The notes below the pieces were generated by a model, which saw only the letters and a list, made by a program, of their open reading frames with translations, had not been told where the DNA came from and did no database searches. Made by a program: the position numbers and the translations under genes. Below are positions 9,553 through 18,309 of a stretch of DNA of 64,000 nucleotides, one piece after another (position 1 is the first letter of the stretch; the number at the start of each line of letters is the position of its first letter). Source of the DNA: Cellulosimicrobium composti (GTDB taxonomy: Bacteria > Actinomycetota > Actinomycetes > Actinomycetales > Cellulomonadaceae); assembly GCF_009711085.1 (NCBI RefSeq), contig NZ_WMKA01000014.1, positions 1-64,000 on the forward strand. The letters run 5' to 3'.

Positions 9553-10638
9553 GTGGCTCTCACTATTGGCATCGTCGGCCTGCCCAACGTCGGCAAGTCC
9601 ACCCTCTTCAACGCCCTGACGCGCAACCAGGTGCTCGCCGCGAACTACCCGTTCGCGACGATCGACCCGAACGTCGGCGTGGTGTCCCTCCCGGACCCGC
9701 GGCTCGACAAGCTCGCCGAGATCTTCGGCAGCCAGCGCATCCTGCCCGCGACCGTGTCCTTCGTCGACATCGCGGGCATCGTCAAGGGCGCGAGCGAGGG
9801 GGAGGGGCTCGGCAACAAGTTCCTCGCGAACATCCGCGAGGCCGACGCGATCTGCCAGGTGACGCGCGCGTTCTCCGACCCGGACGTCGTCCGCGTCGAG
9901 GGCTCGACGGACGCCGAGGGCGACATCGAGACCATCAGCACCGAGCTGATCCTCGCCGACCTCCAGACGCTCGAGAAGACGGTCCCCCGCCTCGAGAAGG
10001 AGGTCAAGATCAAGAAGGGCGACGCGGCCCTCCTGGACGCGGCCCAGAAGGCGCAGGCGATCCTCGAAGCCGGCACGACGCTCTTCCAGGGCGCGGCCGC
10101 GGCCGGGCTGGACCTCGCGGACGTCGCGAGCCTGCAGCTGCTCACGGCGAAGCCGTTCATCTACGTCTTCAACACCGACGACGCCGGCCTGGCCGACGAG
10201 GACATGCAGGCTCGCCTGCGCGCGCTCGTCGCACCCGCCCAGGCGATCTTCCTCGACGCGAAGTTCGAGTCCGAGCTCGTCGAGCTCGAGCCCGACGAGG
10301 CGAAGGAGATGCTCGCCGAGTCGGGGCAGGAGGAGGCGGGCCTCGACCAGCTCGCGCGCGTTGGCTTCGACACGCTCGGCCTCCAGACGTACCTCACCGC
10401 GGGGCCCAAGGAGGCCCGCGCATGGACCATCCGCAAGGGCTGGACCGCGCCGCAGGCGGCCGGGGTCATCCACACCGACTTCGAGCGCGGCTTCATCAAG
10501 GCCGAGGTCGTCTCGTTCGAGGACCTCGTCGAGACCGGCTCGGTCGCCGCCGCGCGCGCCGCGGGCAAGGCGCGGGTCGAGGGCAAGGACTACGTCATGG
10601 CCGACGGCGACGTGGTGGAGTTTCGCTTCAACGTCTGA
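9553..10638 (+). CDS. ychF: Redox-regulated ATPase YchF (Obg/OLA1 family)
   Basis: A 361-residue OLA1/YchF P-loop NTPase. The G1 motif GLPNVGKST is at residues 9-17, followed by ANYPFATIDPNVG (switch I), DIAGIVKGASEGEGLGNKFL (G3 and switch II), a coiled-coil insertion and the C-terminal TGS domain with AWTIRKGWTAPQAAGVIHTDFERGF. The family binds ribosomes and, unusually, hydrolyses ATP in preference to GTP; roles in stress response and translation are reported in other bacteria. Start is GTG at 9553, giving MALTIGIVG. Confidence 0.96.
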   Translation: MALTIGIVGLPNVGKSTLFNALTRNQVLAANYPFATIDPNVGVVSLPDPRLDKLAEIFGSQRILPATVSFVDIAGIVKGASEGEGLGNKFLANIREADAICQVTRAFSDPDVVRVEGSTDAEGDIETISTELILADLQTLEKTVPRLEKEVKIKKGDAALLDAAQKAQAILEAGTTLFQGAAAAGLDLADVASLQLLTAKPFIYVFNTDDAGLADEDMQARLRALVAPAQAIFLDAKFESELVELEPDEAKEMLAESGQEEAGLDQLARVGFDTLGLQTYLTAGPKEARAWTIRKGWTAPQAAGVIHTDFERGFIKAEVVSFEDLVETGSVAAARAAGKARVEGKDYVMADGDVVEFRFNV

Positions 10639-10961
10639 GATCCAGGTCACAGCCCTGCGCCCGCCGCATCGTGAGACGCGGCGGGCGCGACGGCGTTCCC
10701 CGGGCGGAGGTTTCGCCCGTGTTTCCCGGGCGTCGCGGCGCGGAAACGTGTCCGTACCGGCCAGTATCAACTCGGTAACGATCGACCTCCGCAACCGGGC
10801 AAGGGGGAGATCCCTCGCAACTAGGTCTGTAGCGTGGGCTCAAACCGTGGTGGGCATGCCCGTCCACGCGCGCCGACACGATCCGGCCGCGCGGCGACGG
10901 GGCGGCCGGGGGGCGAACGACGCCTCGCCGTCCGCGCCCGCCATCCCTTGGAGGAGGAACA
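10639..10961 (+). promoter_or_regulatory. 323-bp intergenic region and leader of the peptide-binding lipoprotein gene
   Basis: Contains no gene. Downstream of ychF is a perfect 11-bp hairpin (10657-10688). A TAGCGT hexamer at 10830-10835 is a plausible -10, which would give a leader of about 120 nt. A strong ribosome-binding site GGAGGAGG at 10950-10957 sits 4 nt before the TTG start at 10962. Other short G+C inverted repeats occur, as expected at this base composition. I recognise no known riboswitch. Confidence 0.45.
10657..10688 (+). terminator. Terminator-like hairpin after ychF
   Basis: An exact 11-bp stem (arms 10657-10667 and 10678-10688) with a 10-nt loop begins 18 nt after the ychF stop. 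It lacks a T tract, like the other hairpins in this window. Confidence 0.6.
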
Positions 10962-12818
10962 TTGAAGATCAGGCGCACGAGTGCCGCGCTCGCCGTGACG
11001 GTCACGGGGGCACTGCTGTTCTCCGCGTGCAGCGGCACGTCGGGTGAGGGCGAGACCGACGGCGACGACGCGGGCATCAACACCGAGAGCGCGGTCACCG
11101 TCGCGTGGGAGGCTCCGCTCAACGAGCTGAACCTGAGCTCGGCGAACGGCAACGCGACCCAGAACGCGGTCATCAACTACATGCTGAACTCGGGCTTCAG
11201 CTACTACGACGCCGACCTGAACCTCGTCCAGGACGAGTCGTTCGGCACGTACGAGAAGGTCTCGGACGACCCGCTGACCATCAAGTACACGTTCGGCGAC
11301 GACACGAAGTGGTCGGACGGCGTGCCGGTCGACGCGACCGAGCTCCTGCTCGACTGGGCCGGCCAGTCCGGCAAGTTCAACACCGTCGAGGCCGAGACGG
11401 ACCCGGAGACGGGCGAGGTCATCAACCAGGACGAGGTGGACGCCGGTGTCTACTTCGACGGTTCGGACCCGGGCATCGCGCTGATCTCGCAGAACCCCGA
11501 GATCTCCGAGGACAACAAGTCGATCACGGTCGTCTACGACAAGCCGTTCGGTGACTGGGAGCTCAACTGGACGAACGAGTTCGTCCCGGCTCACGTCGTC
11601 GGCCAGCACGCGCTCGAGATCGAGGACCCGGAGGAGGCCAAGGCCGCCGTCCGCGACGCGATCCTCAACAACGACACGGCTGCGCTGTCGAAGATCTCGA
11701 AGTTCTGGAACGAGGGCTTCCAGTTCACGTCGCTCCCCGAGGACCCGTCGCTGTACGTGTCCAACGGCGCGTACGTGCTCGAGGACTACAAGGAGAACCA
11801 GTACCTCACCCTCAAGGCGAACCCGGACTTCACGGGCGAGCGCAAGGGCTCGGTCGACACCATCACGGTCCGCTACATCGACGACCCGATGGCCCAGGTC
11901 CAGGCGCTCGAGAACGGTGAGGTCGACCTCATCGGCCCGCAGGCGTCGGCCGACGTCCGCACCGCGCTCGAGGCGCTCGACGGCGTCGAGACCCACTCGG
12001 GCATCGAGGGCACGTTCGAGCACGTCGACCTGGTCTTCCAGAACAAGGGTCCGTTCGACCCGGCGACCTACGGCGGCGACGTGGAGAAGGCCAAGGCCGT
12101 CCGCCAGGCGTTCCTGCTGACGATCCCGCGCCAGACGATCGTCGACAACCTCATCAAGCCGCTCAACCCCGACGCCGAGGTCCGCAACTCGCAGATCCTC
12201 ATCCCGGGTTCGCCGAACTACGACCAGATGGTCGAGGAGAACGGCTCGGTCGAGTACCCCGACGGTGGTGACATCGAGAAGGCGAAGCAGCTGCTCGCCG
12301 ACGCTGGCGTCGCGACGCCGATCGACGTGCGCTTCGCGTACAACAACGAGAACACGCGCCGCGTGAACGAGCTCGCGCTCATCACCGACACCGCGTCGCA
12401 GGCCGGCTTCAACATCGTCGACACGGGCCGCCCGGCCGCCGAGTGGGGCACCCTGCTCGCGACCGGCCAGGACCAGTACGACGCGTCGCTGTTCGGCTGG
12501 CAGTCGACCTCGACCGCGGTCACCGAGTCGGACGCCAACTTCCGTTGGACGCCGAACCCGGGTGTCAACAACTACGGCCAGTACAACAACCCGGCCGTGG
12601 ACGCCGCGCTCGACGAGCTCCAGGTCGCGACGGACCCGGAGGAGCAGTTCCAGCTCCAGCTCGAGGTCGAGAAGAACCTCTGGGCCGACGGCTTCGGCGT
12701 GACGATCTTCCAGTTCCCGGCCATCCAGGGCTGGGACGAGAACCTGAAGGGCGTCGAGTCGATCACGATCAGCCCGACGATCTTCCACGGGTTCTGGAAC
12801 TGGACGTTCGAGGGCTGA
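10962..12818 (+). CDS. ABC peptide/oligopeptide substrate-binding lipoprotein (SBP family 5)
   Basis: A 618-residue extracellular solute-binding protein of the OppA/DppA class. The N-terminus MKIRRTSAALAVTVTGALLF is a lipoprotein signal peptide with lipobox FSAC and acylated Cys at residue 23, followed by an Asp/Glu/Gly-rich linker. The mature part has the SBP_bac_5 features WSDGVPVDATELLLDW, YLTLKANPDF and KAKAVRQAFLLTIPRQ. The start is TTG at 10962, chosen because GGAGGAGG lies 4 nt upstream and the signal peptide begins there. The two permease genes follow after two hairpins. Captured peptide type is unknown. Confidence 0.92.
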   Translation: MKIRRTSAALAVTVTGALLFSACSGTSGEGETDGDDAGINTESAVTVAWEAPLNELNLSSANGNATQNAVINYMLNSGFSYYDADLNLVQDESFGTYEKVSDDPLTIKYTFGDDTKWSDGVPVDATELLLDWAGQSGKFNTVEAETDPETGEVINQDEVDAGVYFDGSDPGIALISQNPEISEDNKSITVVYDKPFGDWELNWTNEFVPAHVVGQHALEIEDPEEAKAAVRDAILNNDTAALSKISKFWNEGFQFTSLPEDPSLYVSNGAYVLEDYKENQYLTLKANPDFTGERKGSVDTITVRYIDDPMAQVQALENGEVDLIGPQASADVRTALEALDGVETHSGIEGTFEHVDLVFQNKGPFDPATYGGDVEKAKAVRQAFLLTIPRQTIVDNLIKPLNPDAEVRNSQILIPGSPNYDQMVEENGSVEYPDGGDIEKAKQLLADAGVATPIDVRFAYNNENTRRVNELALITDTASQAGFNIVDTGRPAAEWGTLLATGQDQYDASLFGWQSTSTAVTESDANFRWTPNPGVNNYGQYNNPAVDAALDELQVATDPEEQFQLQLEVEKNLWADGFGVTIFQFPAIQGWDENLKGVESITISPTIFHGFWNWTFEG

Positions 12819-12844
12819 GAGTCCTGAACACCGCCTGACGCGGC

Positions 12845-12872
12845 CCGTCGCCGCCCGAGAGGGCGGCGACGG
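12845..12872 (+). terminator. First hairpin between binding-protein and permease genes
   Basis: A 12-bp perfect stem (12845-12856 with 12861-12872) capped by a GAGA tetraloop, 26 nt after the lipoprotein stop codon. It is likely to cause partial termination or protect the 3' end of the abundant binding-protein transcript. Confidence 0.6.
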
Positions 12873-12890
12873 ACCCGTCCGGACGCAAGA

Positions 12891-12931
12891 GACCGGGGGT
12901 CTCGACGGCCCGTCCGTCGGGGCCCCCGGTC
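12891..12931 (+). terminator. Second, nested hairpin before the permease genes
   Basis: An outer 9-bp stem (12891-12899 with 12923-12931) encloses an inner 6-bp stem (12903-12908 with 12914-12919). Together with the GAGA hairpin upstream it makes a tandem terminator-like arrangement. Confidence 0.5.
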
Positions 12932-13010
12932 CTCGCGTGCTCCCGATCTCCGACGTCCCTCACCACGGCGTCCCGTGCCCCTCGGTTCACGATCACGCGA
13001 GACCCACGCG

Positions 13011-13016
13011 TAGAAT
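13011..13016 (+). promoter_or_regulatory. Candidate -10 box upstream of the first permease gene
   Basis: TAGAAT lies 51 nt upstream of the permease ATG and beyond the two hairpins. TTCACG at 12986-12991 is a possible -35 with 19-bp spacing. It would allow the permeases to be transcribed independently of the binding protein. Confidence 0.4.
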
Positions 13017-13067
13017 CGACCGGCCCCAGACCCGGGGTCCCTACCGACCAGCGAGGTAAATCCTCCG

Positions 13068-14597
13068 ATGTTCTCCTTCATCTCGCGACGTGTGCTGGCA
13101 GGGTTGGCGACCCTCCTCGTGTCCACGTTCGCGATGTACCTGCTCGTCGACGCCGCGATCCGGCCGTACATCTTCATGGATCTCGAGTCGAGCACGAAGC
13201 CCAACAAGGCGCAGCTCATCGCCCAGCGCACCGCCGAGCTCGACCTGGACACCCCGTCGGTGATCCGCTACTTCAAGTGGCTCGGCAGCTTCGTCACCGG
13301 TGACCTCGGGACGGCCTGGCAAAGTGGCCAGTCGGTCTCGACCCTCCTGCAGGGCGCCGTCATCTCGACCATCCAGCTCGTGGCCGCCGCGACCGTCCTC
13401 GCCGTGATCTTCGGTGTCATGGTGGGTATCGTCAGCGCGCTGCGCCAGTACAGCAGCTTCGACTACCTGACGATCTTCGTCTCGTTCGTGCTGTACTCGC
13501 TCCCGGCCTTCTGGGTCGCCGTCCTGCTCAAGCAGTGGGGCGCGATCGGCTTCAACGACTTCCTGCGCGACCCGAACCTCTCGCTCCTCGCCATCGCGAT
13601 CATCGGCGTGGTGGTCGGCCTGTTCTGGTCGCTCGCCTTCGGGGGCACCGCGCGACGCCGTCTCACGGTGTTCGCCATGGGCTTCGCGGCGAGCGCGCTC
13701 GCCCTGCTCTACCTGCAGCTCTCGGGCTGGTGGGAGCGGCCGAACCTCGGCCCGGTCATCATCATCGTCACGGGGACCGCGCTCGCGTTCGCGATCACCG
13801 CGCTCGTGTCCGGCCTGAAGAACCGCCGCGCGCTCTACGCCTCGCTCAGCACGGTCGTGCTCGGCGTGATCGTCTACTACCCGATCCAGTCGGTGCTCCG
13901 CCAGGTCGACAACTGGTGGCTCGTGCTCGTCCTCGCCGTCGTCACCGTCGCGGTCGGCATCGGCGTCGGCTACGCGTGGGGTGGCCCCGACAAGGGCGTG
14001 TCGGCCCGCGCGGCCGCCATCACGGCGTTCCTCGTCGGGTCGATGATCTTCATCGACAAGGTGATGAAGGTCTGGCCCGCGTACTTCGGCGCGACGGCCA
14101 TCAACGGCCGGCCCATCCCGACGATCGGCAACAGCACGCCGAACCTCGGCGGCAACTTCTGGGTGCAGGTCCTCGACCAGTACACCCACCTGCTGCTGCC
14201 GACCATCGCGCTCGTGCTCATCCAGTTCGCCGGGTACACGCGCTACTCGCGCGCGAGCATGCTCGAGGTCATGAGCCAGGACTACATCCGCACGGCGCGG
14301 GCCAAGGGCCTGCCGGAGCGGACGGTCATCATGCGGCACGGCTTCCGCAACACGCTCATCCCGCTGGCGACGATCGTCCCCATCGACGTCATCACGCTCC
14401 TCGGCGGCGCCATCATCACGGAGAAGGTCTTCGCCCGACCGGGCATGGGCCTGCTCTTCCTCAACTCGCTGCAACGAGGCGAGATCGACCCCGTCATGGC
14501 CTATCTCGTCATCGTCGCGGCCCTCGCCATCATCGCCAACATCGTGGCTGACCTCATCTACGCAGCCCTCGACCCGCGGATCCGGGTGAACGCATGA
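13068..14597 (+). CDS. Peptide ABC transporter permease (OppB/DppB type) with long membrane insertion
   Basis: An inner-membrane permease of the binding-protein-dependent family. The N-terminal helix FISRRVLAGLATLLVSTFAM and the C-terminal EAA loop (ARAKGLPERTVIMRHGFRN, near residue 410), which contacts the ATPase, are canonical. Its 509 residues far exceed the usual 310-340. Residues about 165-350 are an insertion holding about six extra hydrophobic segments between the second and third canonical helices. The reading frame is unbroken and GC bias is kept, so this is a real expansion rather than a frameshift. Its stop overlaps the next permease gene by 4 bp. Confidence 0.9.
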   Translation: MFSFISRRVLAGLATLLVSTFAMYLLVDAAIRPYIFMDLESSTKPNKAQLIAQRTAELDLDTPSVIRYFKWLGSFVTGDLGTAWQSGQSVSTLLQGAVISTIQLVAAATVLAVIFGVMVGIVSALRQYSSFDYLTIFVSFVLYSLPAFWVAVLLKQWGAIGFNDFLRDPNLSLLAIAIIGVVVGLFWSLAFGGTARRRLTVFAMGFAASALALLYLQLSGWWERPNLGPVIIIVTGTALAFAITALVSGLKNRRALYASLSTVVLGVIVYYPIQSVLRQVDNWWLVLVLAVVTVAVGIGVGYAWGGPDKGVSARAAAITAFLVGSMIFIDKVMKVWPAYFGATAINGRPIPTIGNSTPNLGGNFWVQVLDQYTHLLLPTIALVLIQFAGYTRYSRASMLEVMSQDYIRTARAKGLPERTVIMRHGFRNTLIPLATIVPIDVITLLGGAIITEKVFARPGMGLLFLNSLQRGEIDPVMAYLVIVAALAIIANIVADLIYAALDPRIRVNA

Positions 14598-15631
14598 GCA
14601 ACACACCGAACGACGCGTCGCAGAGCGGCGCGACCGAGAACCAGATCGAGCTGCTCGAGGTCGAGGGGCTGTCGCAGGGGCAGATCGTCCGCCGGCGCTT
14701 CTTCCACCACAAGGGCGCGGTCGTCGCGCTGATCTTCCTCGTCGGGATCGTCGCGCTGGCGATCACGTCCATCGGGATCGGCGGCTGGGACGGCTGGTAC
14801 GCCTACAAGGCGTCGGGCCAGGGCTCCACGTACCCGCTCGTCGACGGGGGAGCGCCCTCGAGCCAGCACATCTTCGGCCAGGACGAGGCGGGCCGTGACG
14901 TGTTCGCGCGCGTCATGCAGGGCACGCAGACGTCGCTCCTCGTCGTCCTCGCGGTCGGCGTCATCGCGACCGTCGCGGGCGTCCTCTTCGGGGCGCTCTC
15001 CGGGTACTACCGCGGCGCCGTGGACTCGTGGCTCATGCGCTTCACGGACCTCATCATCACGATGCCGGTCATCGTCATCGGCGCGGTCCTCGCGCTCCTG
15101 TCGGGCGGCAGCAACGCGCTCATCCTCGGGGCGTTCCTCGGCCTCGTGCTGTGGCCCCCGCTCGCGCGTCTCGTGCGCGGTGAGTTCCTGTCCCTGCGCG
15201 AGCGCGAGTTCGTCGACGCGGCACGCGTCGCCGGCGCGAGCGACAGCCGGATCATCTTCAAGCACATGCTGCCCAACGCGGTCGGCGTGATCATCGTCAA
15301 CGTCACGCTGCTCATGAGCTCGGCGATCCTCCTCGAGACCGCCCTGAGCTACCTGGGCGTGGGCATCCAGGCCCCGGCCACGTCGCTCGGCAAGCTCATC
15401 AGCGACTACCAGGAGGCGTTCGCGACGCGTCCGTGGCTGTTCTGGTGGCCCGGTCTGTTCATCGTCGCGATCGCGCTGTGCGTCAACTTCATCGGCGACG
15501 GCCTGCGCGACGCGTTCGACCCGCGCCAGAAGCGCATCCCCTCGGAGCGCAAGATGGCCCGCGCCCAGCGCGTCGCACGCCCCACGGCGACCGCCGCGCC
15601 GAGCGCGACCGGTGAGGCCGGGGCGAGCTGA
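14594..15631 (+). CDS. Peptide ABC transporter permease (OppC/DppC type)
   Basis: A 345-residue second permease. After a cytoplasmic tail come RRRFFHHKGAVVALIFLVGI (first helix) and HIFGQDEAGRDVFARVMQGT, the periplasmic motif diagnostic of OppC. The EAA loop is AARVAGASDSRIIFKHMLPN. The ATG overlaps the preceding stop (ATGA), so the two permeases are translationally coupled and should form a heterodimer. An Ala/Arg-rich tail of about 30 residues ends the protein. The partner ATPase gene is 715 bp further on, separated by a gene on the other strand. Confidence 0.92.
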   Translation: MSNTPNDASQSGATENQIELLEVEGLSQGQIVRRRFFHHKGAVVALIFLVGIVALAITSIGIGGWDGWYAYKASGQGSTYPLVDGGAPSSQHIFGQDEAGRDVFARVMQGTQTSLLVVLAVGVIATVAGVLFGALSGYYRGAVDSWLMRFTDLIITMPVIVIGAVLALLSGGSNALILGAFLGLVLWPPLARLVRGEFLSLREREFVDAARVAGASDSRIIFKHMLPNAVGVIIVNVTLLMSSAILLETALSYLGVGIQAPATSLGKLISDYQEAFATRPWLFWWPGLFIVAIALCVNFIGDGLRDAFDPRQKRIPSERKMARAQRVARPTATAAPSATGEAGAS

Positions 15632-15652
15632 TGACCGCCGTCGTCGCCGTCC

Positions 15653-15679
15653 GCCCGGGAGGTCGTGCACCTCTCGGGC
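15653..15679. terminator. Bidirectional terminator between convergent permease and PH-domain genes
   Basis: An 11-bp stem with one G:U pair (15653-15663 with 15669-15679) and a 5-nt loop, placed midway in the 71-bp gap between two convergent genes. Confidence 0.65.
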
Positions 15680-15702
15680 GGCACGGCGCGCCGCGGCCGC
15701 GG

Positions 15703-16281
15703 TCAGGCGGTGAGCGCGACGGCCGTCCCGACCACGAGGGCGCCCAGCACGGCGAGCTCCAGGACGTGCCACGTGGCGCGGGCGCCCGGTGCGCCCGGCA
15801 CGGGGCGGTCGAGGTGTCCGGCGGCGGCGAGCAGCCCGTGGCGCTGCTCGACGGCCTCCGCGACGGCCTCGGCGCTCGCGCCGGCGACCACCTGGTCCTG
15901 GCCGGCCGTGCGCCGTCGGGAGCTGCGCAGCCAGCGGGCCGTGCCGCTCGACCGGGGCGCCGCCCAGGCGGTCACGCGACCGCCCGCGTAGCGCACCTCG
16001 AGCGAGTAGCGGGTCTCGACGCCCTCGTAGGCGGTCCACGGCACGCGGACCGTGCGGGTCACGTTGCGCACCTCGACGCCCCCGTCGGACACCTCGACGG
16101 CGGGACGCCAGAACAGCATCCAGACGAGGTACGTCACGAGCGCGGCGGGCAGCAGTGCGTCCACGACCGCGCGGACGTCCCCCGTCACGGCCGTGGTGAC
16201 GCCCAGCGCGACGGCGACGACGCCCGTCGCCACCGTGAGCACTCGGCCGTACGTCGAACGGAAGACCAGCGTGGGACCCAT
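15703..16281 (-). CDS. Membrane protein with bacterial PH-like domain
   Basis: A 192-residue protein with two hydrophobic helices at about residues 13-60 (VLTVATGVVAVALGVTTAV and LLPAALVTYLVWMLFW), then a PH-like beta domain with VEVSDGGVEVRNVTRTVRVPW and EVRYAGGRVTAWAAP, and a C-terminal hydrophobic helix. This order resembles the actinobacterial bPH_6-type proteins (relatives of the M. tuberculosis low-molecular-weight antigen CFP-6). Function unknown. I chose the ATG at 16281 because upstream codons do not look family-like. It lies antisense inside the peptide-transporter locus, convergent with the permease and divergent from the ATPase gene. Confidence 0.78.
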   Translation of the reverse strand: MGPTLVFRSTYGRVLTVATGVVAVALGVTTAVTGDVRAVVDALLPAALVTYLVWMLFWRPAVEVSDGGVEVRNVTRTVRVPWTAYEGVETRYSLEVRYAGGRVTAWAAPRSSGTARWLRSSRRRTAGQDQVVAGASAEAVAEAVEQRHGLLAAAGHLDRPVPGAPGARATWHVLELAVLGALVVGTAVALTA

Positions 16282-16346
16282 GCGCCCATGCTCGCAGAGT
16301 CGCGGCGCCACGAGCGCCGGCTCCAGCAGGAAGGACACTGATCAGC

Positions 16347-18179
16347 GTGGCCATCGAGACGTCTCCCGCGGCCCCGGCCGCGCGCCAGGGCAGCCCCGTG
16401 CTGACCGTGCGCAACCTCGGCGTGGACTTCTACGTCGACAAGGCCTGGTACCCCGCGGCCTCGGACGTGAGCTACGACCTCCACTCCGGTGAGGTCCTCG
16501 CGATCGTCGGCGAGTCCGGCTCGGGCAAGTCCCAGTCGTCGCTCGCGCTGCTGGGCCTGCTCCCGCCCAACGGGCGCGCCCGCGGTTCCGCCAAGCTCGG
16601 CGACCGCGAGCTCATCGGCATGTCGCACGGCGGGCTCCGGCACGTCCGCGGCAAGGAGATCTCCATGATCTTCCAGGAGCCGATGACGGCGCTGAACCCC
16701 GTCTACACGGTGGGCTTCCAGATCGTCGAGACCATCCGGACGCACTTCAACGTCGGCCCCGCCGACGCGAAGAAGCGCGCCATCGAGCTCCTGCGGCTCG
16801 TCGAGATCCCCGAGCCGGAGCGCCGCTTCGACTCCTACCCGCACCAGCTCTCCGGCGGCCAGCGGCAGCGCGCGATGATCGCCCAGGCCCTCGCGTGCGA
16901 CCCGAAGCTGCTCGTGGCCGACGAGCCGACGACCGCGCTCGACGTCACGGTCCAGGCCGAGATCCTCAAGCTCCTGCGCGACCTGCGCTACCGCGTCGAC
17001 GCGGCGATCATCCTCATCACGCACGACATGGGCGTGGTCGCGGACATGGCCGACTCGATCATGGTGATGAAGGACGGTCAGGTCGTCGAGCGCGGCACGT
17101 CGGCCGAGATCTTCGGCCGCCCGCAGCACCCGTACACGGTCCGCCTGCTCGAGGCCGTCCCGCACCTCGGCTCCAAGCGCGGCACGACGACCGTCACGGA
17201 CCGCGTGCCCGCGGGCGCGGCGACCCCGGAGCGGCCGCTCGTGCTCGACGCGCAGGACATGGTCATCGAGTACCCGGGCCGGCGCCGGCAGGCGGCGTTC
17301 CGGGCGGTCGACGAGGTGTCGCTCCAGATCCACCAGGGCGAGGTCGTCGGCCTGGTCGGAGAGTCCGGTTCCGGCAAGACGACGATCGGCCGTGCGGCCG
17401 TCGGCCTGCTCCCCGTCACGGCGGGCTCGCTGCGGATCGTCGGCACGGACATGGTCGGGGCCAAGCCCAAGGACCTCAAGCCGCTGCGCACCGAGGTCGG
17501 CATCGTGTTCCAGGACCCGGGCTCGTCGCTCAACCCGCGCCTGCCGATCGGCGAGTCGATCGGCGAGCCGCTCATGCTGCACAAGGGCGTGAAGGGCAAG
17601 GAGCTCAGCCGCGAGGTCGAGCGCCTGCTCGACCAGGTCGAGCTGCCGCGCGCGATGCGCAACCGCTACCCGCACGAGCTCTCGGGCGGTCAGCGGCAGC
17701 GCGTCGGCATCGCCCGCGCGCTGTCGCTCGAGCCGAAGCTGCTCGTCGCGGACGAGCCGACGTCGGCGCTCGACGTGTCGGTCCAGGCGAAGGTGCTCGA
17801 CCTGTTCACCGACCTGCAGCGCGAGCACGGCTTCGCCTGCCTGTTCATCTCGCACGACCTCGCGGTCGTCGAGCTGCTCTCGGACCGCATCGCGGTCATG
17901 CACAAGGGCAAGCTCGTCGAGGTGGGGGAGACGGAGCAGATCGTCCACGCGCCCCGTCACCCGTACACGCAGCGTCTCCTCGCCGCGGTGCCGGTGCCGG
18001 ACCCGGCGGCGCAGCGCGAGCGCCGCGCGGCGCGCGACGCCCTCCTCGAGGCGGCGGCGCGCGACATCGCGAACGACGAGCTGTCGTCCCTCGTGGACGA
18101 GGAGCGCGCGCTCGCCGAGTCGCGCGACGACATCGACCACGAGCGCAGCGCGCCGCCCACCGCGGGGGCCGGGTTCTGA
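16347..18179 (+). CDS. Fused double ATP-binding protein of peptide ABC transporter (OppD-OppF/DppD-DppF type)
   Basis: A 610-residue protein with two complete ABC domains that are usually separate subunits. NBD1: Walker A GESGSGKS at 55-62, signature [12 protein letters not shown] at 168, Walker [18 protein letters not shown]2: Walker A GESGSGKT at about 340, signature [12 protein letters not shown] at 445, Walker [15 protein letters not shown]. Each NBD has the oligopeptide-type C-terminal tail ([15 protein letters not shown] and [15 protein letters not shown]). The start is GTG at 16347, with AGGAAGGA about 13 nt upstream. It powers the permeases encoded at 13068 and 14594, though a minus-strand gene separates them. 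Confidence 0.94.
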   Translation: MAIETSPAAPAARQGSPVLTVRNLGVDFYVDKAWYPAASDVSYDLHSGEVLAIVGESGSGKSQSSLALLGLLPPNGRARGSAKLGDRELIGMSHGGLRHVRGKEISMIFQEPMTALNPVYTVGFQIVETIRTHFNVGPADAKKRAIELLRLVEIPEPERRFDSYPHQLSGGQRQRAMIAQALACDPKLLVADEPTTALDVTVQAEILKLLRDLRYRVDAAIILITHDMGVVADMADSIMVMKDGQVVERGTSAEIFGRPQHPYTVRLLEAVPHLGSKRGTTTVTDRVPAGAATPERPLVLDAQDMVIEYPGRRRQAAFRAVDEVSLQIHQGEVVGLVGESGSGKTTIGRAAVGLLPVTAGSLRIVGTDMVGAKPKDLKPLRTEVGIVFQDPGSSLNPRLPIGESIGEPLMLHKGVKGKELSREVERLLDQVELPRAMRNRYPHELSGGQRQRVGIARALSLEPKLLVADEPTSALDVSVQAKVLDLFTDLQREHGFACLFISHDLAVVELLSDRIAVMHKGKLVEVGETEQIVHAPRHPYTQRLLAAVPVPDPAAQRERRAARDALLEAAARDIANDELSSLVDEERALAESRDDIDHERSAPPTAGAGF

Positions 18180-18229
18180 CCCTGCGCTGACCGCGGACGG
18201 CGAGCGAGCCTCACCCGCACCCGACCGGA

Positions 18230-18268
18230 CGCCCCGGTGCCGCCTCGACGGAGGCCGGCACCGGGGCG
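18230..18268 (+). terminator. Strong terminator after the peptide-transporter ATPase gene
   Basis: A 17-bp stem (12 bp outer, 5 bp inner, one bulged C at 18256) closed by a GACG tetraloop and followed by TT. Arms are 18230-18246 and 18251-18268. It begins 51 nt after the stop codon. Confidence 0.75.
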
Positions 18269-18309
18269 TTCCGGTTGCCTGGTCCGACCACCGCCGGAAG
18301 CCTGGGCAC

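Noticed and set aside
8272-10794. Open frame of 840 codons antisense to the ABC permease and ychF
   Set aside because: No family resemblance; ychF and the permease fully explain the coding signal on the other strand.
10639-10961. Riboswitch upstream of the peptide-binding lipoprotein gene
   Set aside because: The leader is long and G+C-rich with several short hairpins, but no conserved core of a known riboswitch class could be recognised.
13068-14597. Frameshifted fusion of two membrane genes
   Set aside because: The frame is continuous with steady codon bias, and both ends match one OppB-type permease, so an internal expansion is the simpler reading.
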